Shown here: one piece after another, positions 1 to 5,749 of the stretch
Layout: each line of letters starts with the position of its first letter
Position numbering within the stretch: position 1 is the stretch's first letter
Source of the DNA: Propionibacterium sp.
GTDB taxonomy: Bacteria > Actinomycetota > Actinomycetes > Actinomycetales > Actinomycetaceae
Direction of reading: 5' to 3'
DNA length: 7,803 nt
NCBI GenBank assembly: GCA_030460725.1
Contig: JAKECL010000067.1
Span: 1 to 7,803, forward strand
Translations under genes and position numbers: made by a program
Notes under the pieces: model-generated
The model's database searches: none
The model's input: the letters and a program-made list of their open reading frames with translations, nothing else
What the model was told of the DNA's origin: nothing

Positions 1-53
1 CACCACCCACCGAGTCGCTGTCCATCGGCAGCCTGAGAGGACGCAGATCATGA
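1..53 (+). CDS. C-terminal end of an encapsulin cargo protein (partial; probably DyP-type peroxidase)
   Basis: Reading from base 3, the last 16 codons give PPTESLSIGSLRGRRS and then TGA at 51-53. The SLSIGSLRGR core matches the cargo-loading peptide consensus of family 1 encapsulin systems (GSLxIGSLKGR type), which docks cargo on the inner wall of the shell. The preceding Pro/Thr residues fit the flexible linker usually found before the peptide. The stop overlaps the encapsulin start (ATGA), so the two are co-transcribed and translationally coupled. The cargo body lies outside the window. In Actinobacteria a cargo directly upstream of a CFP29-like shell is most often a dye-decolorising peroxidase, but ferritin-like or other cargos are possible. 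The peptide assignment is firm; the enzyme identity is inference. Confidence 0.85.
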   Translation, partial: PPTESLSIGSLRGRRS

Positions 54-901
54 GCGCCATGAGCCAGGAACCCACCGTCGCCGCAACCGCACAGACGGTC
101 GGCACCTCCAATCTCCACAGATGGCTGGCACCGGTCACGGATGCCGCATGGGCCGAGATCGCGGAGGAGGCGCGTCGCACCTTCCGCAGGAACTCCGCCG
201 CGCGTCGCGTCGTCGACGTCACCGGGCCCCTGGGTCTGGAGGCGGCTGCCGCCAACACCGGTCATCTGCGCGCCATCGAGCCGCCCGGCGCCGGAATCCG
301 CACGCGCCTGCGTGAGGTCTCCCCCCTGGTCGAACTCCGCGTCCCCTTCTCCGTGGACCGCAATGCCGTGGACGACGTGCTGCGTGGGGCGAGCGACTCC
401 GACTGGCAGCCCGTGAAGGACGCCGCCACGGCCCTGGCCCGCGCGGAGGACACGGCCGTGTTCCAGGGCTACGGGGCAGCCGGGATCCGCGGCATCGGCG
501 CGACGTCCTCCAATGAGGCCATCGAGCTGCCCGCTGACGCCCGGGAGCTGCCCGAGGCCGTGGCCCACGCCCTCACCGAGCTGCGCCTGGCGGGCGTCGA
601 AGGACCCTACGCACTGGTCCTGGACGCCGCACTGCACACCGAGGCCTCCGAGACCCGCGACCACGGCTACCCGATCCGCTCCCAGTTGGAGCAGATGGTG
701 GAGCAGGTCGTGTGGGCACCGGCCCTGGAGGGTGCCTACCTGCTGTCCACGCGCGGCGGGGACTACGAGATGGTGCTCGGCGAGGACGTCTCCATCGGCT
801 ACCTCAGCCACACCCAGGACCAGGTGGAGCTCTACCTCCAGGAGACCCTCACCTTCCTCACCTACACCGACGAGGCCTCGGTGGTCATGTCGCGCTCCTG
901 A
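50..901 (+). CDS. enc: Family 1 encapsulin shell protein (linocin M18/CFP29-like)
   Basis: This 283-residue protein self-assembles into an icosahedral nanocompartment (HK97 phage capsid fold) that encloses cargo. Its residues follow the family closely: NLHRWLAPVTDAAWAEI (21-37), ARRVVDVTGP (51-60), the SPLVELRVPFSV strand (91-102), DSDWQPVKDAA (116-126), FQGY (138-141), AGVEGPYALVL (181-191), DHGYPIR (204-210), STRGGDYEMVLGEDVSIGY (233-251) and LYLQETLTFLTYTDEASV (261-278). The resemblance to Mycobacterium CFP29 (about 265 residues) runs end to end. An extra N-terminal stretch of about 18 residues, rich in Ala, Thr and Ser, precedes NLHR. A purine-rich AGAGGA (36-41) lies 8 nt before ATG 50, favouring that start. 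ATG 59 is an alternative that would still leave most of the extension. The start overlaps the cargo stop, so shell and cargo form an operon. The last 40 bp overlap the oppositely oriented ogt gene. Confidence 0.97.
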   Translation: MSAMSQEPTVAATAQTVGTSNLHRWLAPVTDAAWAEIAEEARRTFRRNSAARRVVDVTGPLGLEAAAANTGHLRAIEPPGAGIRTRLREVSPLVELRVPFSVDRNAVDDVLRGASDSDWQPVKDAATALARAEDTAVFQGYGAAGIRGIGATSSNEAIELPADARELPEAVAHALTELRLAGVEGPYALVLDAALHTEASETRDHGYPIRSQLEQMVEQVVWAPALEGAYLLSTRGGDYEMVLGEDVSIGYLSHTQDQVELYLQETLTFLTYTDEASVVMSRS

Positions 902-1512
902 CGCGGCGCACGGGTGCCCTCGCGCTCCAGGAGGGCGCGTTTGACCTCCACGCCCCAGGCGAAGCCCGCCAGGGCCCCGTTCCCTGCGACCACCCGGTGG
1001 CAGGGAACGAACAACGCGATCGCATTGCGACCGCATGCCGCGGCCGCGGCCCTCACCGCCCGGGGTCGGCCCGCCAGTACCGCCAGCTCCGCGTAGGTGC
1101 GTGTCGATCCAGCGGGGATGGTGCGCAGGGCCTGCCAGACCTCCCGCTGGAAGTCGGTTCCCTCCAGGTGCACGGGAACCGTCCCGAGCGCCGTGGCGTC
1201 GCCCTCGTATGCGGCCAGGACTGCGCGCACGGCGGCGCTGAGGTGGAAGGCACCAGGGCCGCCCGGCCCCCGAGTGCTGGAACGCAGGTCGCTGTGGCGC
1301 ACCGGGACGGTGGACGTCGGCCGCGTGCGGGCGAGGACATGCGCCGGATCGGTCTCCCACCCGCAGGCGTGGACGACGCCGTCCGTGTCTTCCACGACGG
1401 TGAAGGGACCGTCGGGCGTGTCCAGGGTCGTGGCGAGGAGCTGCCCATGCAACAGGCTCCCGGCCGGTGGGGTCCGGGTGTGCCTGGTGCGGGCGGATGG
1501 CTGGCGGGTCAT
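862..1512 (-). CDS. ogt: Methylated-DNA--protein-cysteine methyltransferase
   Basis: A 216-residue suicide repair protein that moves methyl groups from O6-methylguanine (and O4-methylthymine) in DNA to its own cysteine. The N-terminal MGMT domain is at about residues 22-70 (LLATTLDTPDGPFTVV). The DNA-binding/active-site domain starts at GTDFQREVWQAL (118-129) and includes TYAELA (139-144), GRN (161-163) and the catalytic PCHRV motif with acceptor Cys171. GALAGFAWGVEVKRALLEREG (179-199) closes the fold. The chosen ATG overlaps the alkA stop as ATGA and is preceded by a GGAAGGA-type ribosome site about 9 nt away. The open frame continues upstream, but that part is antisense to no known domain and overlaps alkA. 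The same alkA-ogt order occurs in Mycobacterium tuberculosis (Rv1317c-Rv1316c). The last 13 or so codons overlap the encapsulin 3' end on the other strand. Confidence 0.96.
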   Translation of the reverse strand: MTRQPSARTRHTRTPPAGSLLHGQLLATTLDTPDGPFTVVEDTDGVVHACGWETDPAHVLARTRPTSTVPVRHSDLRSSTRGPGGPGAFHLSAAVRAVLAAYEGDATALGTVPVHLEGTDFQREVWQALRTIPAGSTRTYAELAVLAGRPRAVRAAAAACGRNAIALFVPCHRVVAGNGALAGFAWGVEVKRALLEREGTRAPRQERDMTTEASSV

Positions 1513-3011
1513 GGTCTCGATTCCTTCCCTGTCGAGGCACGCCACAGGTGCATGCCCAGGTAGCTGCGCCACGGGGCGAGTCCCCGGGCGCGTTCCTCCA
1601 GTTCTCTGCGTTGCCCTGCCAGGCCCAGGTGGCGGGCTCCGCGCAGCAGTGCGGCGTCTCCGCGCACGAGCACATCGGGGGCGCCGAGGATGCGCAGGGT
1701 GACGTAGTCTGCGGTCCAGGGGCCGATGCCGGGCAGGGCGCACAGGGCATCCACCGCGTCACTGCGCGTCCACGAGGCGTCGATGGACAGGGAGCCCTCG
1801 GCGATGGCGCGGCAGGCGCCTGCGATCGTCTCCCCCCGCCTGCGAGGTCCCGGCACCACTTCGGTGGCGTGTTCGGCCAGCGCCTCGGCCGTGGGGAAGA
1901 GCAGGTGGGGGCCGTGAGCAGCGCCCCCTTCCGTGTGTCCTCCCGCCAGGAAGGAGTCCGACAGAGGTTCGGCCAGTGTCAGGGCCACCTGTGCGAGATC
2001 CCTGCTCCCGACCGCGACGGACACCTGTTGTCCGATGACGGCGCGGGTGAGGCACTCCGCCAGGTCGAACTCTCCGGGAATGCGGACACCCGGTGTGGCC
2101 CTGACCTGCCCGGTCACTGCCGGTTCCCCGGCCAGTGCTTCGTCCACCGCTTCAGGATCGGCGTCCAGGTCACACAGTCGCCGCACCCGCCCCAGCACTT
2201 CGGGCAGGTCCGCGGGATCCTGCAGGCGCAGATGGGCCCGCAGGTCCCCCGCCGCGCCGCTCACATCGACGAGGGCGACACCGTGTGCCGTGCGCAGGGA
2301 CCGTCTCAGATGGGAGGTGTCCGCCTCCTCGATGCCGGGCACGGCGCGGGTGGCGAACCAGGCGAACAACCCCGTGGCGTCCAGGGGCGTGCGGTGGGCC
2401 AGTCGCAGCGTGAGGTTGCCGGGCACCTGCTCGACCTCCTCGACGAGCTCGCGCCGACCGGCGCGCGCCCGCACTTGCGTGGGCGTGAGGTCGAAGACGG
2501 CGCGGATCGTGTCATTGAATTGGCGGATGCTGGTGAAGCCCGCGCTGAAGGCGATGTCGGAGGCGCTGAGGTCGGTGGAGCACAGGAGCTGTCGGGCGGT
2601 GTGGGCTCGGTGGGCACGCGCCAGCGCCAGTGGGCCTGCCCCGAGTTCCGCGGTGAGGATGCGGGTGAGGTGGCGGGTGGAGTGTCCGAGGTGGGCGGCG
2701 AGTCCGGCCACCCCCACGCGGTCGACCATTCCCTGGGTGATCAGACGCATGGCGCGCGCCGCCAGGTCCTCGCGCAGGTCCCATTCCGGGGACCCGGGGA
2801 GTGCTTCCGGCAGGCAGCGCCTGCAGGCGCGGTAGCCCGCCGCCTGGGCTGCTGCGCTGGTGGGGAAGAACTCGACATTGCGGCGGGCAGGGGTCCGCGC
2901 CGGGCAGCTGGGACGGCAGTAGATGCCCGGGTGGCGCAGGGCGTGTATTTCGCCCCGGGCGACGGGGCGGTCGGGCAACGGCCCCGCCGCGTACCGGGTG
3001 TCGAAGTCCAT
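1509..3011 (-). CDS. alkA: Ada-type methyl sensor/AraC regulator fused to AlkA DNA-3-methyladenine glycosylase
   Basis: A 500-residue fusion that combines sensing, transcriptional control and base-excision repair of alkylated DNA. Residues 1-75 are the Ada zinc domain, with Cys32, Cys36, Cys63 and Cys66 (YCRPSC and RACRRC). Cys32 aligns with the methylphosphotriester acceptor Cys38 of E. coli Ada. Residues about 85-185 form an AraC-type double helix-turn-helix (VAGLAAHLGHSTRHLTRIL and ASDIAFSAGFTSIRQFNDTI). Residues about 198-300 match the AlkA N-terminal domain. Residues about 318-495 form the HhH-GPD glycosylase, with the hairpin LPGIGPWTADYVTLR (426-440) and Asp452 in VRGDAAL at the position of the catalytic aspartate (E. 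coli Asp238). Its length is close to the 496-residue mycobacterial homologue. The stop overlaps the ogt start (ATGA). By family precedent the protein likely activates its own operon once methylated. No good ribosome site precedes ATG 3011; see the -10 element at 3018-3023. Confidence 0.95.
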   Translation of the reverse strand: MDFDTRYAAGPLPDRPVARGEIHALRHPGIYCRPSCPARTPARRNVEFFPTSAAAQAAGYRACRRCLPEALPGSPEWDLREDLAARAMRLITQGMVDRVGVAGLAAHLGHSTRHLTRILTAELGAGPLALARAHRAHTARQLLCSTDLSASDIAFSAGFTSIRQFNDTIRAVFDLTPTQVRARAGRRELVEEVEQVPGNLTLRLAHRTPLDATGLFAWFATRAVPGIEEADTSHLRRSLRTAHGVALVDVSGAAGDLRAHLRLQDPADLPEVLGRVRRLCDLDADPEAVDEALAGEPAVTGQVRATPGVRIPGEFDLAECLTRAVIGQQVSVAVGSRDLAQVALTLAEPLSDSFLAGGHTEGGAAHGPHLLFPTAEALAEHATEVVPGPRRRGETIAGACRAIAEGSLSIDASWTRSDAVDALCALPGIGPWTADYVTLRILGAPDVLVRGDAALLRGARHLGLAGQRRELEERARGLAPWRSYLGMHLWRASTGKESRP

Positions 3012-3017
3012 GGCCCC

Positions 3018-3023
3018 AGCCTG
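3018..3023 (-). promoter_or_regulatory. Possible -10 element for a leaderless alkA transcript
   Basis: On the minus strand CAGGCT lies exactly 6 nt before ATG 3011, the spacing expected when transcription begins at the start codon. It matches TANNNT only at A2 and T6, and there is no recognisable -35. A short inverted repeat, CACGG-3 nt-CCGTG (3025-3037), sits just upstream and could be a regulator site. This is weak on its own; it gains some support from the same spacing at the genes starting at 4702, 6607 and 6646. Confidence 0.3.
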
Positions 3024-3086
3024 TCACGGGGACCGTGTCGTGGCTGGCGGGATTCGGACACGACGGTCGCCGCAGCACCGGAGACA

Positions 3087-3128
<42 letters not shown>

Positions 3129-3132
3129 AACA

Positions 3133-3153
3133 CTGATACTCGCTGGGTATCAG
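3133..3153 (-). terminator. 7+7 bp inverted repeat: weak terminator of the nitroreductase gene, or an operator
   Basis: CTGATAC (3133-3139) and its exact complement GTATCAG (3147-3153) flank a 7-nt spacer. Read on the minus strand the hairpin lies 65 nt past the nitroreductase stop and is followed by TGTTTT, so it could end that transcript ahead of alkA. The stem is short and A/T-rich for so GC-rich a genome. The symmetric 21-bp layout would equally suit a dimeric repressor or activator site upstream of alkA. The inverted repeat is plain to see; the role is undecided. Confidence 0.45.
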
Positions 3154-3218
3154 CGCTTCCAGGGACCCGCCGCTGTGGTCCGTCCCGGCCAGTCCGGTCC
3201 GGTCCGGCTCAGGCTGGC

Positions 3219-4025
3219 TCAGTCCAGCGCAAGACCCTGTTCGCGGAGGATGTCGAGGACCGGCGCCATCTCCGCCCGCCCGGCGCCCGGCTTGGTGCAG
3301 ATCTGGTGGGTGAAGGAGTCGATGCGCCGGTTCGCGTCGCGCAGGTCGTAGTAGGTCTGGACGACCCGGTCATAGTCGGCCAGGTCGACGGCCGGGTCGT
3401 CGAGCTCGGGGTAGGTGTCCACGGCCGTGGTGAATGTGGCTGGGAGGCGCGGCTTGAACTGAGGATCCTGGTCGGGGTGCCCCACCAGGAGACCCACCAG
3501 GGGGTAGGTGTGCCGGGGAAGGCGCAGGGCCCGGATGACCCGGCGCGGGTCCCCGCCGATGCTGCCGAGGTAGACGGTGCCCAGTCCCAGGCTCTCGGCG
3601 GCGATGACGGTGTTCTGCGCGGCCAGGAGCGTGTCCTCCACGCCCTCCAGGAACAGAGCGGTGCGTCCCAAGGGCTCCAGGTCGACACCGGCGGCCTCAC
3701 GGATGCGGGCATTGCGGTGGAGGTCGACGACAAAGACCAGGAGCTCTCCGCGGGTGCCGTCGACGTAGGGCTGCCCGGAGGAGAGGAAGACCTCGTGACG
3801 GATGTCGGGGTCCTTCACCCGCACGATGGTCATCTGCTGGTAGAAGCTGCTGGTGGGAGCGTGCCGCGCCACGTCCAGAAGAGTGTCCATGACGTCCTCG
3901 CCCACCGGATCCCCCGTGAACGACCTGATCGTGCGGTGGGCGAGCTGGCAGCTGATCGTCTCATTGTCGACACCAGTGGTGGGTGCGGTGTGCCCCGCGG
4001 CGTCCGGGTGGAGAGCGTGGTCCAT
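3219..4025 (-). CDS. NADPH-dependent FMN nitroreductase, NfsA/FRP family
   Basis: A 268-residue flavoprotein expected to reduce nitroaromatics, quinones or free flavins with NAD(P)H in the cytosol. It follows E. coli NfsA and Vibrio FRP: AHRTIRSFT (29-37) and SSFYQQ (59-64) for FMN phosphate and ring contacts, SGQPYV (83-88), LLVFVVDLHR (95-104), AAQNTVIAAESLGLGTVYLGSI (135-156) and KPRLP (191-195), whose Lys and Arg contact FMN in NfsA. The C-terminal region (about 205-268) covers the dimer partner as in the family. It has about 18 more N-terminal residues than NfsA, with no recognisable motif. ATG 4025 is supported by GGAAGGA 7 nt upstream. It lies upstream of alkA-ogt on the same strand with a 207-bp spacer, so it may be a separate transcript. 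The physiological substrate cannot be told. Confidence 0.93.
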   Translation of the reverse strand: MDHALHPDAAGHTAPTTGVDNETISCQLAHRTIRSFTGDPVGEDVMDTLLDVARHAPTSSFYQQMTIVRVKDPDIRHEVFLSSGQPYVDGTRGELLVFVVDLHRNARIREAAGVDLEPLGRTALFLEGVEDTLLAAQNTVIAAESLGLGTVYLGSIGGDPRRVIRALRLPRHTYPLVGLLVGHPDQDPQFKPRLPATFTTAVDTYPELDDPAVDLADYDRVVQTYYDLRDANRRIDSFTHQICTKPGAGRAEMAPVLDILREQGLALD

Positions 4026-4068
4026 GGGTGTGTCCTTCCATCAGGGACATTCTCTGTCCTCCTCCTCC
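3961..4068 (-). other. Possible upstream small ORF with strong ribosome site, overlapping the nitroreductase start
   Basis: On the minus strand GGAGGAGGAGGA (4068-4057) is followed after 6 nt by an ATG at 4050. It opens a 29-codon frame ending at TGA 3961-3963 and reading MSLMEGHTHGPRSPPGRRG and so on, rich in His and Arg. It is out of frame with the nitroreductase (ATG 4025) and overlaps its first 22 codons. It may be a leader peptide that tunes nitroreductase translation, or simply a chance ORF behind a purine-rich promoter segment. The Shine-Dalgarno match is stronger than that of the main gene, which is why it is listed. Confidence 0.25.
4031..4059. promoter_or_regulatory. Alternating TGTCC/GGACA/TGTCC half-sites in the nitroreductase leader
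   Basis: TGTCC at 4031-4035, GGACA at 4045-4049 and TGTCC at 4055-4059 form two overlapping inverted repeats just upstream of ATG 4025. The 4045-4059 pair is GGACA-5 nt-TGTCC, a possible dimeric operator. The 4031-4049 pair could fold in the mRNA into a 5-bp stem whose loop and edge include the GGAAGGA ribosome site of the nitroreductase. Five-base arms arise easily by chance in such DNA, so this is only a candidate control site. Confidence 0.25.
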
Positions 4069-4239
4069 GCCCCGCGCCGAGGAATGCGCCGACGTGGACG
4101 TGACTCCTGCAACACCCGATGGTCATGGGCCCATTGGTCTCCGTGGCCGTCCTTCACCTGCGGCGGCTCGGCCTCCACTGCCACTCCCCCTGCCCCTGGG
4201 GTGTCGATCCCACTGGCGGTGGAGAGATCCCCGAGCACG

Positions 4240-4584
4240 GGTCCAGGAACGGTCCGGATCCACCCAGGCGGGCGACCTCACCCAGGGAACACCGGAACGG
4301 ATGCTGATCTGCCAGCCACCTGACGGGCCACTCCTGCACTGACGACGCCATGGTCGCCCCGATGGGCCCCATGCAGGAAGGACACGCCCTCCACATCGCC
4401 CAGCTGGTCGGGCGCGACGCTGAGGAGCAGCGTCGCAGGCGCACCACCCAGTCCCGGAGGTCCCTCACATCCGGCAGCCGCCATGAGGATCTCGGCGAGG
4501 GCGTCATGGCGACGTTGAGCGTGGCGGGTCCGCGTCCAGGACGGCATGTGCAGGGGGCGTGTCGGCATCGTCAATGGCACTGGA
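4240..4584 (-). pseudogene. Decayed DUF222/HNH endonuclease-type gene fragment
   Basis: Three minus-strand frames, read in order, give pieces that join into the DUF222 pattern seen next to HNH nuclease domains in Actinobacteria. The first is IDDADTPPAHAVLDADP (about 4575-4528). The second is RHAQRRHDALAEILMAAAG, followed by GLGGAPATLLLSVAPDQLGD and EGVSFLHG, and ends at VPVFPG before a stop (about 4527-4278). After a one-base shift near 4281 the third reads GEVARLGGSGPFLDP (4282-4238). Family members have the same order: RAQRRxDAL, a GG-x-P-x-hydrophobic strand, a Gly-rich loop, then GEVLDLGR and LF. No N-terminal half and no HNH motif is recognisable, so only the middle survives. Assignment is from memory of the family pattern, not an alignment. 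Confidence 0.5.
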
Positions 4585-4689
4585 CGGGCCCGGCGTCCCA
4601 CCGGGCGGCATCTCCGTGGCTCCAGGCACCGCCCTCTCCCACCCGACGTGCCCCGGTCTCCTCGACCAGACGCGCCCGGGCCCGGCTTG

Positions 4690-4695
4690 TACGCT
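4690..4695 (+). promoter_or_regulatory. -10 element for a leaderless aldo/keto reductase transcript
   Basis: TACGCT (TANNNT) ends 6 nt before the GTG start at 4702, placing the expected transcription start at the start codon itself. No Shine-Dalgarno sequence precedes the GTG, which agrees with leaderless translation as is common in Actinobacteria. No clear -35 hexamer is visible at 16-19 nt spacing. Confidence 0.5.
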
Positions 4696-4701
4696 GGCTG
4701 T

Positions 4702-5697
4702 GTGAACAGCACAGCCCCCGCTCCCCAACTCCGCCACGTCGGCCGCTCCGGCCTGGTCGTTTCCGCCGTCGGCCTGGGATGCAACAACCTGGGCCGCACG
4801 GGCACCGCGACCAGCACCCCCGAGGGTGCCACCGCCGTCGTCACGGCAGCCCTGGATGCCGGCATCACCCTCTTCGACACCGCCGACTGCTACGGGGCGC
4901 GGCCCGGCCTCTCGGAGGAGCTCCTCGGGAGCGCCCTGGCAGGTCGCCGCGACGAGGCGGTCATCGCCACCAAGTTCGGCATGGATCTCCACGGTGCCAA
5001 CGGCCCGGACTTCGGGGCTCGTGGCTCCCGGACCTACATCGTCCGCGCCGTCGAAGCGTCCTTGAGGCGGCTGGGGACGGACCGCATCGACCTCTACCAG
5101 TTCCACACCCCGGACCCCTCCACGCCCATCGAGGAGACCCTCGCCGCCCTCGACGACGTGGTGCGCGCGGGGAAGGTGCTCCACATCGGCCATTCGAACC
5201 GCGCGGGGTGGCAGATTGCCCAGGCGGAGTACGTGGCGCATGAGCTCGGGGCGCAGCGCTTCGTCTCCGCGCAGAACCACTACAACCTCCTCGACCGGCG
5301 CGCCGAGCTTGAGGTCCTCCCCGCAGCCCGGGAGTTCGGACTGGGCGTTCTGCCCTACTTCCCCCTGGCCAACGGTCTCCTCACCGGCAAGTACACCCGC
5401 GGCTCGGAACCGCCGAAGGGCTCCCGACTCGATGTCGCGAAGAGGAACCTCCTCGAGACGGCTCCCTGGGACGCCCTCGACCAGTTCACGGACCTCGCCC
5501 GGCAGGCCGGACTGACCCCTCTCCAACTGGCCTTCAGCTGGTTGGCCTCCCACCCCGAGGTTCCCAGCGTCATCGCAGGGGCCACCCGCCCCGAGCAGGT
5601 CCGCCAGAACGCGACCTCCGTGGTCACCCTGTCCGCCGAGGTCCTGACCCGCCTCGACGAGATCTTCCCGCCGGCCCAGCCCGTCGCCCTCTTCTGA
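4702..5697 (+). CDS. Aldo/keto reductase
   Basis: A 331-residue NADPH-dependent oxidoreductase with the (alpha/beta)8 barrel of the AKR superfamily, probably reducing aldehydes or ketones in the cytosol. The catalytic tetrad is intact: Asp59 and Tyr64 in FDTADCYG, Lys91 in IATKFG and His135 in LYQFHTPD. Further family blocks are RHVGRSGLVVSAVGLGCNNLGR (11-32), GSRTYIVRAVEASLRRLGTDRIDLY (108-132), IGHSN (162-166), QNHYNLLDR (191-199), YFPLANGLLTGKY (219-231) and the cofactor-binding IAGATRPEQVRQNA (291-304). GTG 4702 was chosen because homology starts 10 residues later, upstream codons are compositionally odd, and a -10 element sits 6 nt before it. The frame is open back to 4546. Length is typical for the branch that includes Kv-beta-like and YajO-like enzymes. 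It faces the ATP-grasp gene tail to tail. The substrate is unknown. Confidence 0.93.
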   Translation: MNSTAPAPQLRHVGRSGLVVSAVGLGCNNLGRTGTATSTPEGATAVVTAALDAGITLFDTADCYGARPGLSEELLGSALAGRRDEAVIATKFGMDLHGANGPDFGARGSRTYIVRAVEASLRRLGTDRIDLYQFHTPDPSTPIEETLAALDDVVRAGKVLHIGHSNRAGWQIAQAEYVAHELGAQRFVSAQNHYNLLDRRAELEVLPAAREFGLGVLPYFPLANGLLTGKYTRGSEPPKGSRLDVAKRNLLETAPWDALDQFTDLARQAGLTPLQLAFSWLASHPEVPSVIAGATRPEQVRQNATSVVTLSAEVLTRLDEIFPPAQPVALF

Positions 5698-5725
5698 GGC
5701 ACGACGCGAGGGCCGCCCCGGCTCA

Positions 5726-5748
5726 CCGGGTGCACGCGGCGTACCCGG
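5726..5748. terminator. Hairpin between convergent genes, possible bidirectional terminator
   Basis: CCGGGTGC (5726-5733) and GTACCCGG (5741-5748) can pair over 8 bp (one G-U) around a 7-nt loop in the 52-bp gap between the aldo/keto reductase stop and the ATP-grasp stop. No U-tract follows on either strand, so it is a stem-loop barrier rather than a classical intrinsic terminator. An 11-bp direct repeat, CCCGGCTCACC at 5717-5727 and 5744-5754, overlaps it. Confidence 0.45.
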
Positions 5749-5749
5749 C

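Larger units (their letters stand above)
4026..4701. other. Gene-poor intergenic stretch between divergent nitroreductase and aldo/keto reductase genes
   Basis: About 676 bp without an intact recognisable gene. The right end of its left part (4031-4068) holds the nitroreductase leader signals. The middle (4240-4584) carries the decayed DUF222/HNH-type remnant on the minus strand. Bases 4690-4695 are the likely -10 of the aldo/keto reductase gene. In 4069-4239 I see only a tandem GACGTG pair (4091-4102). In 4585-4689 I see nothing convincing. Long open frames on both strands here are random readthrough typical of GC-rich DNA, with arginine/proline-rich products and no family resemblance. Confidence 0.7.

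Noticed and set aside
1782..1802. An internal AEGSLSI in the AlkA fusion that resembles the encapsulin cargo-loading peptide
   Set aside because: It lies in the middle of the glycosylase domain (residues 404-410), lacks the following GSLKGR part, and loading peptides act at protein termini, usually the C-terminus.
3025..3037. CACGG-GGA-CCGTG inverted repeat before alkA as an Ada box
   Set aside because: Five-base GC-rich arms are expected by chance, and it does not resemble the known E. coli Ada A/B boxes. It is mentioned only as context for the alkA promoter.
4582..4598. GGACG-7 nt-CGTCC inverted repeat upstream of the aldo/keto reductase gene
   Set aside because: Arms are short, the spacer is itself GC-only, and it lies about 90 bp from the likely -10 with no second copy.
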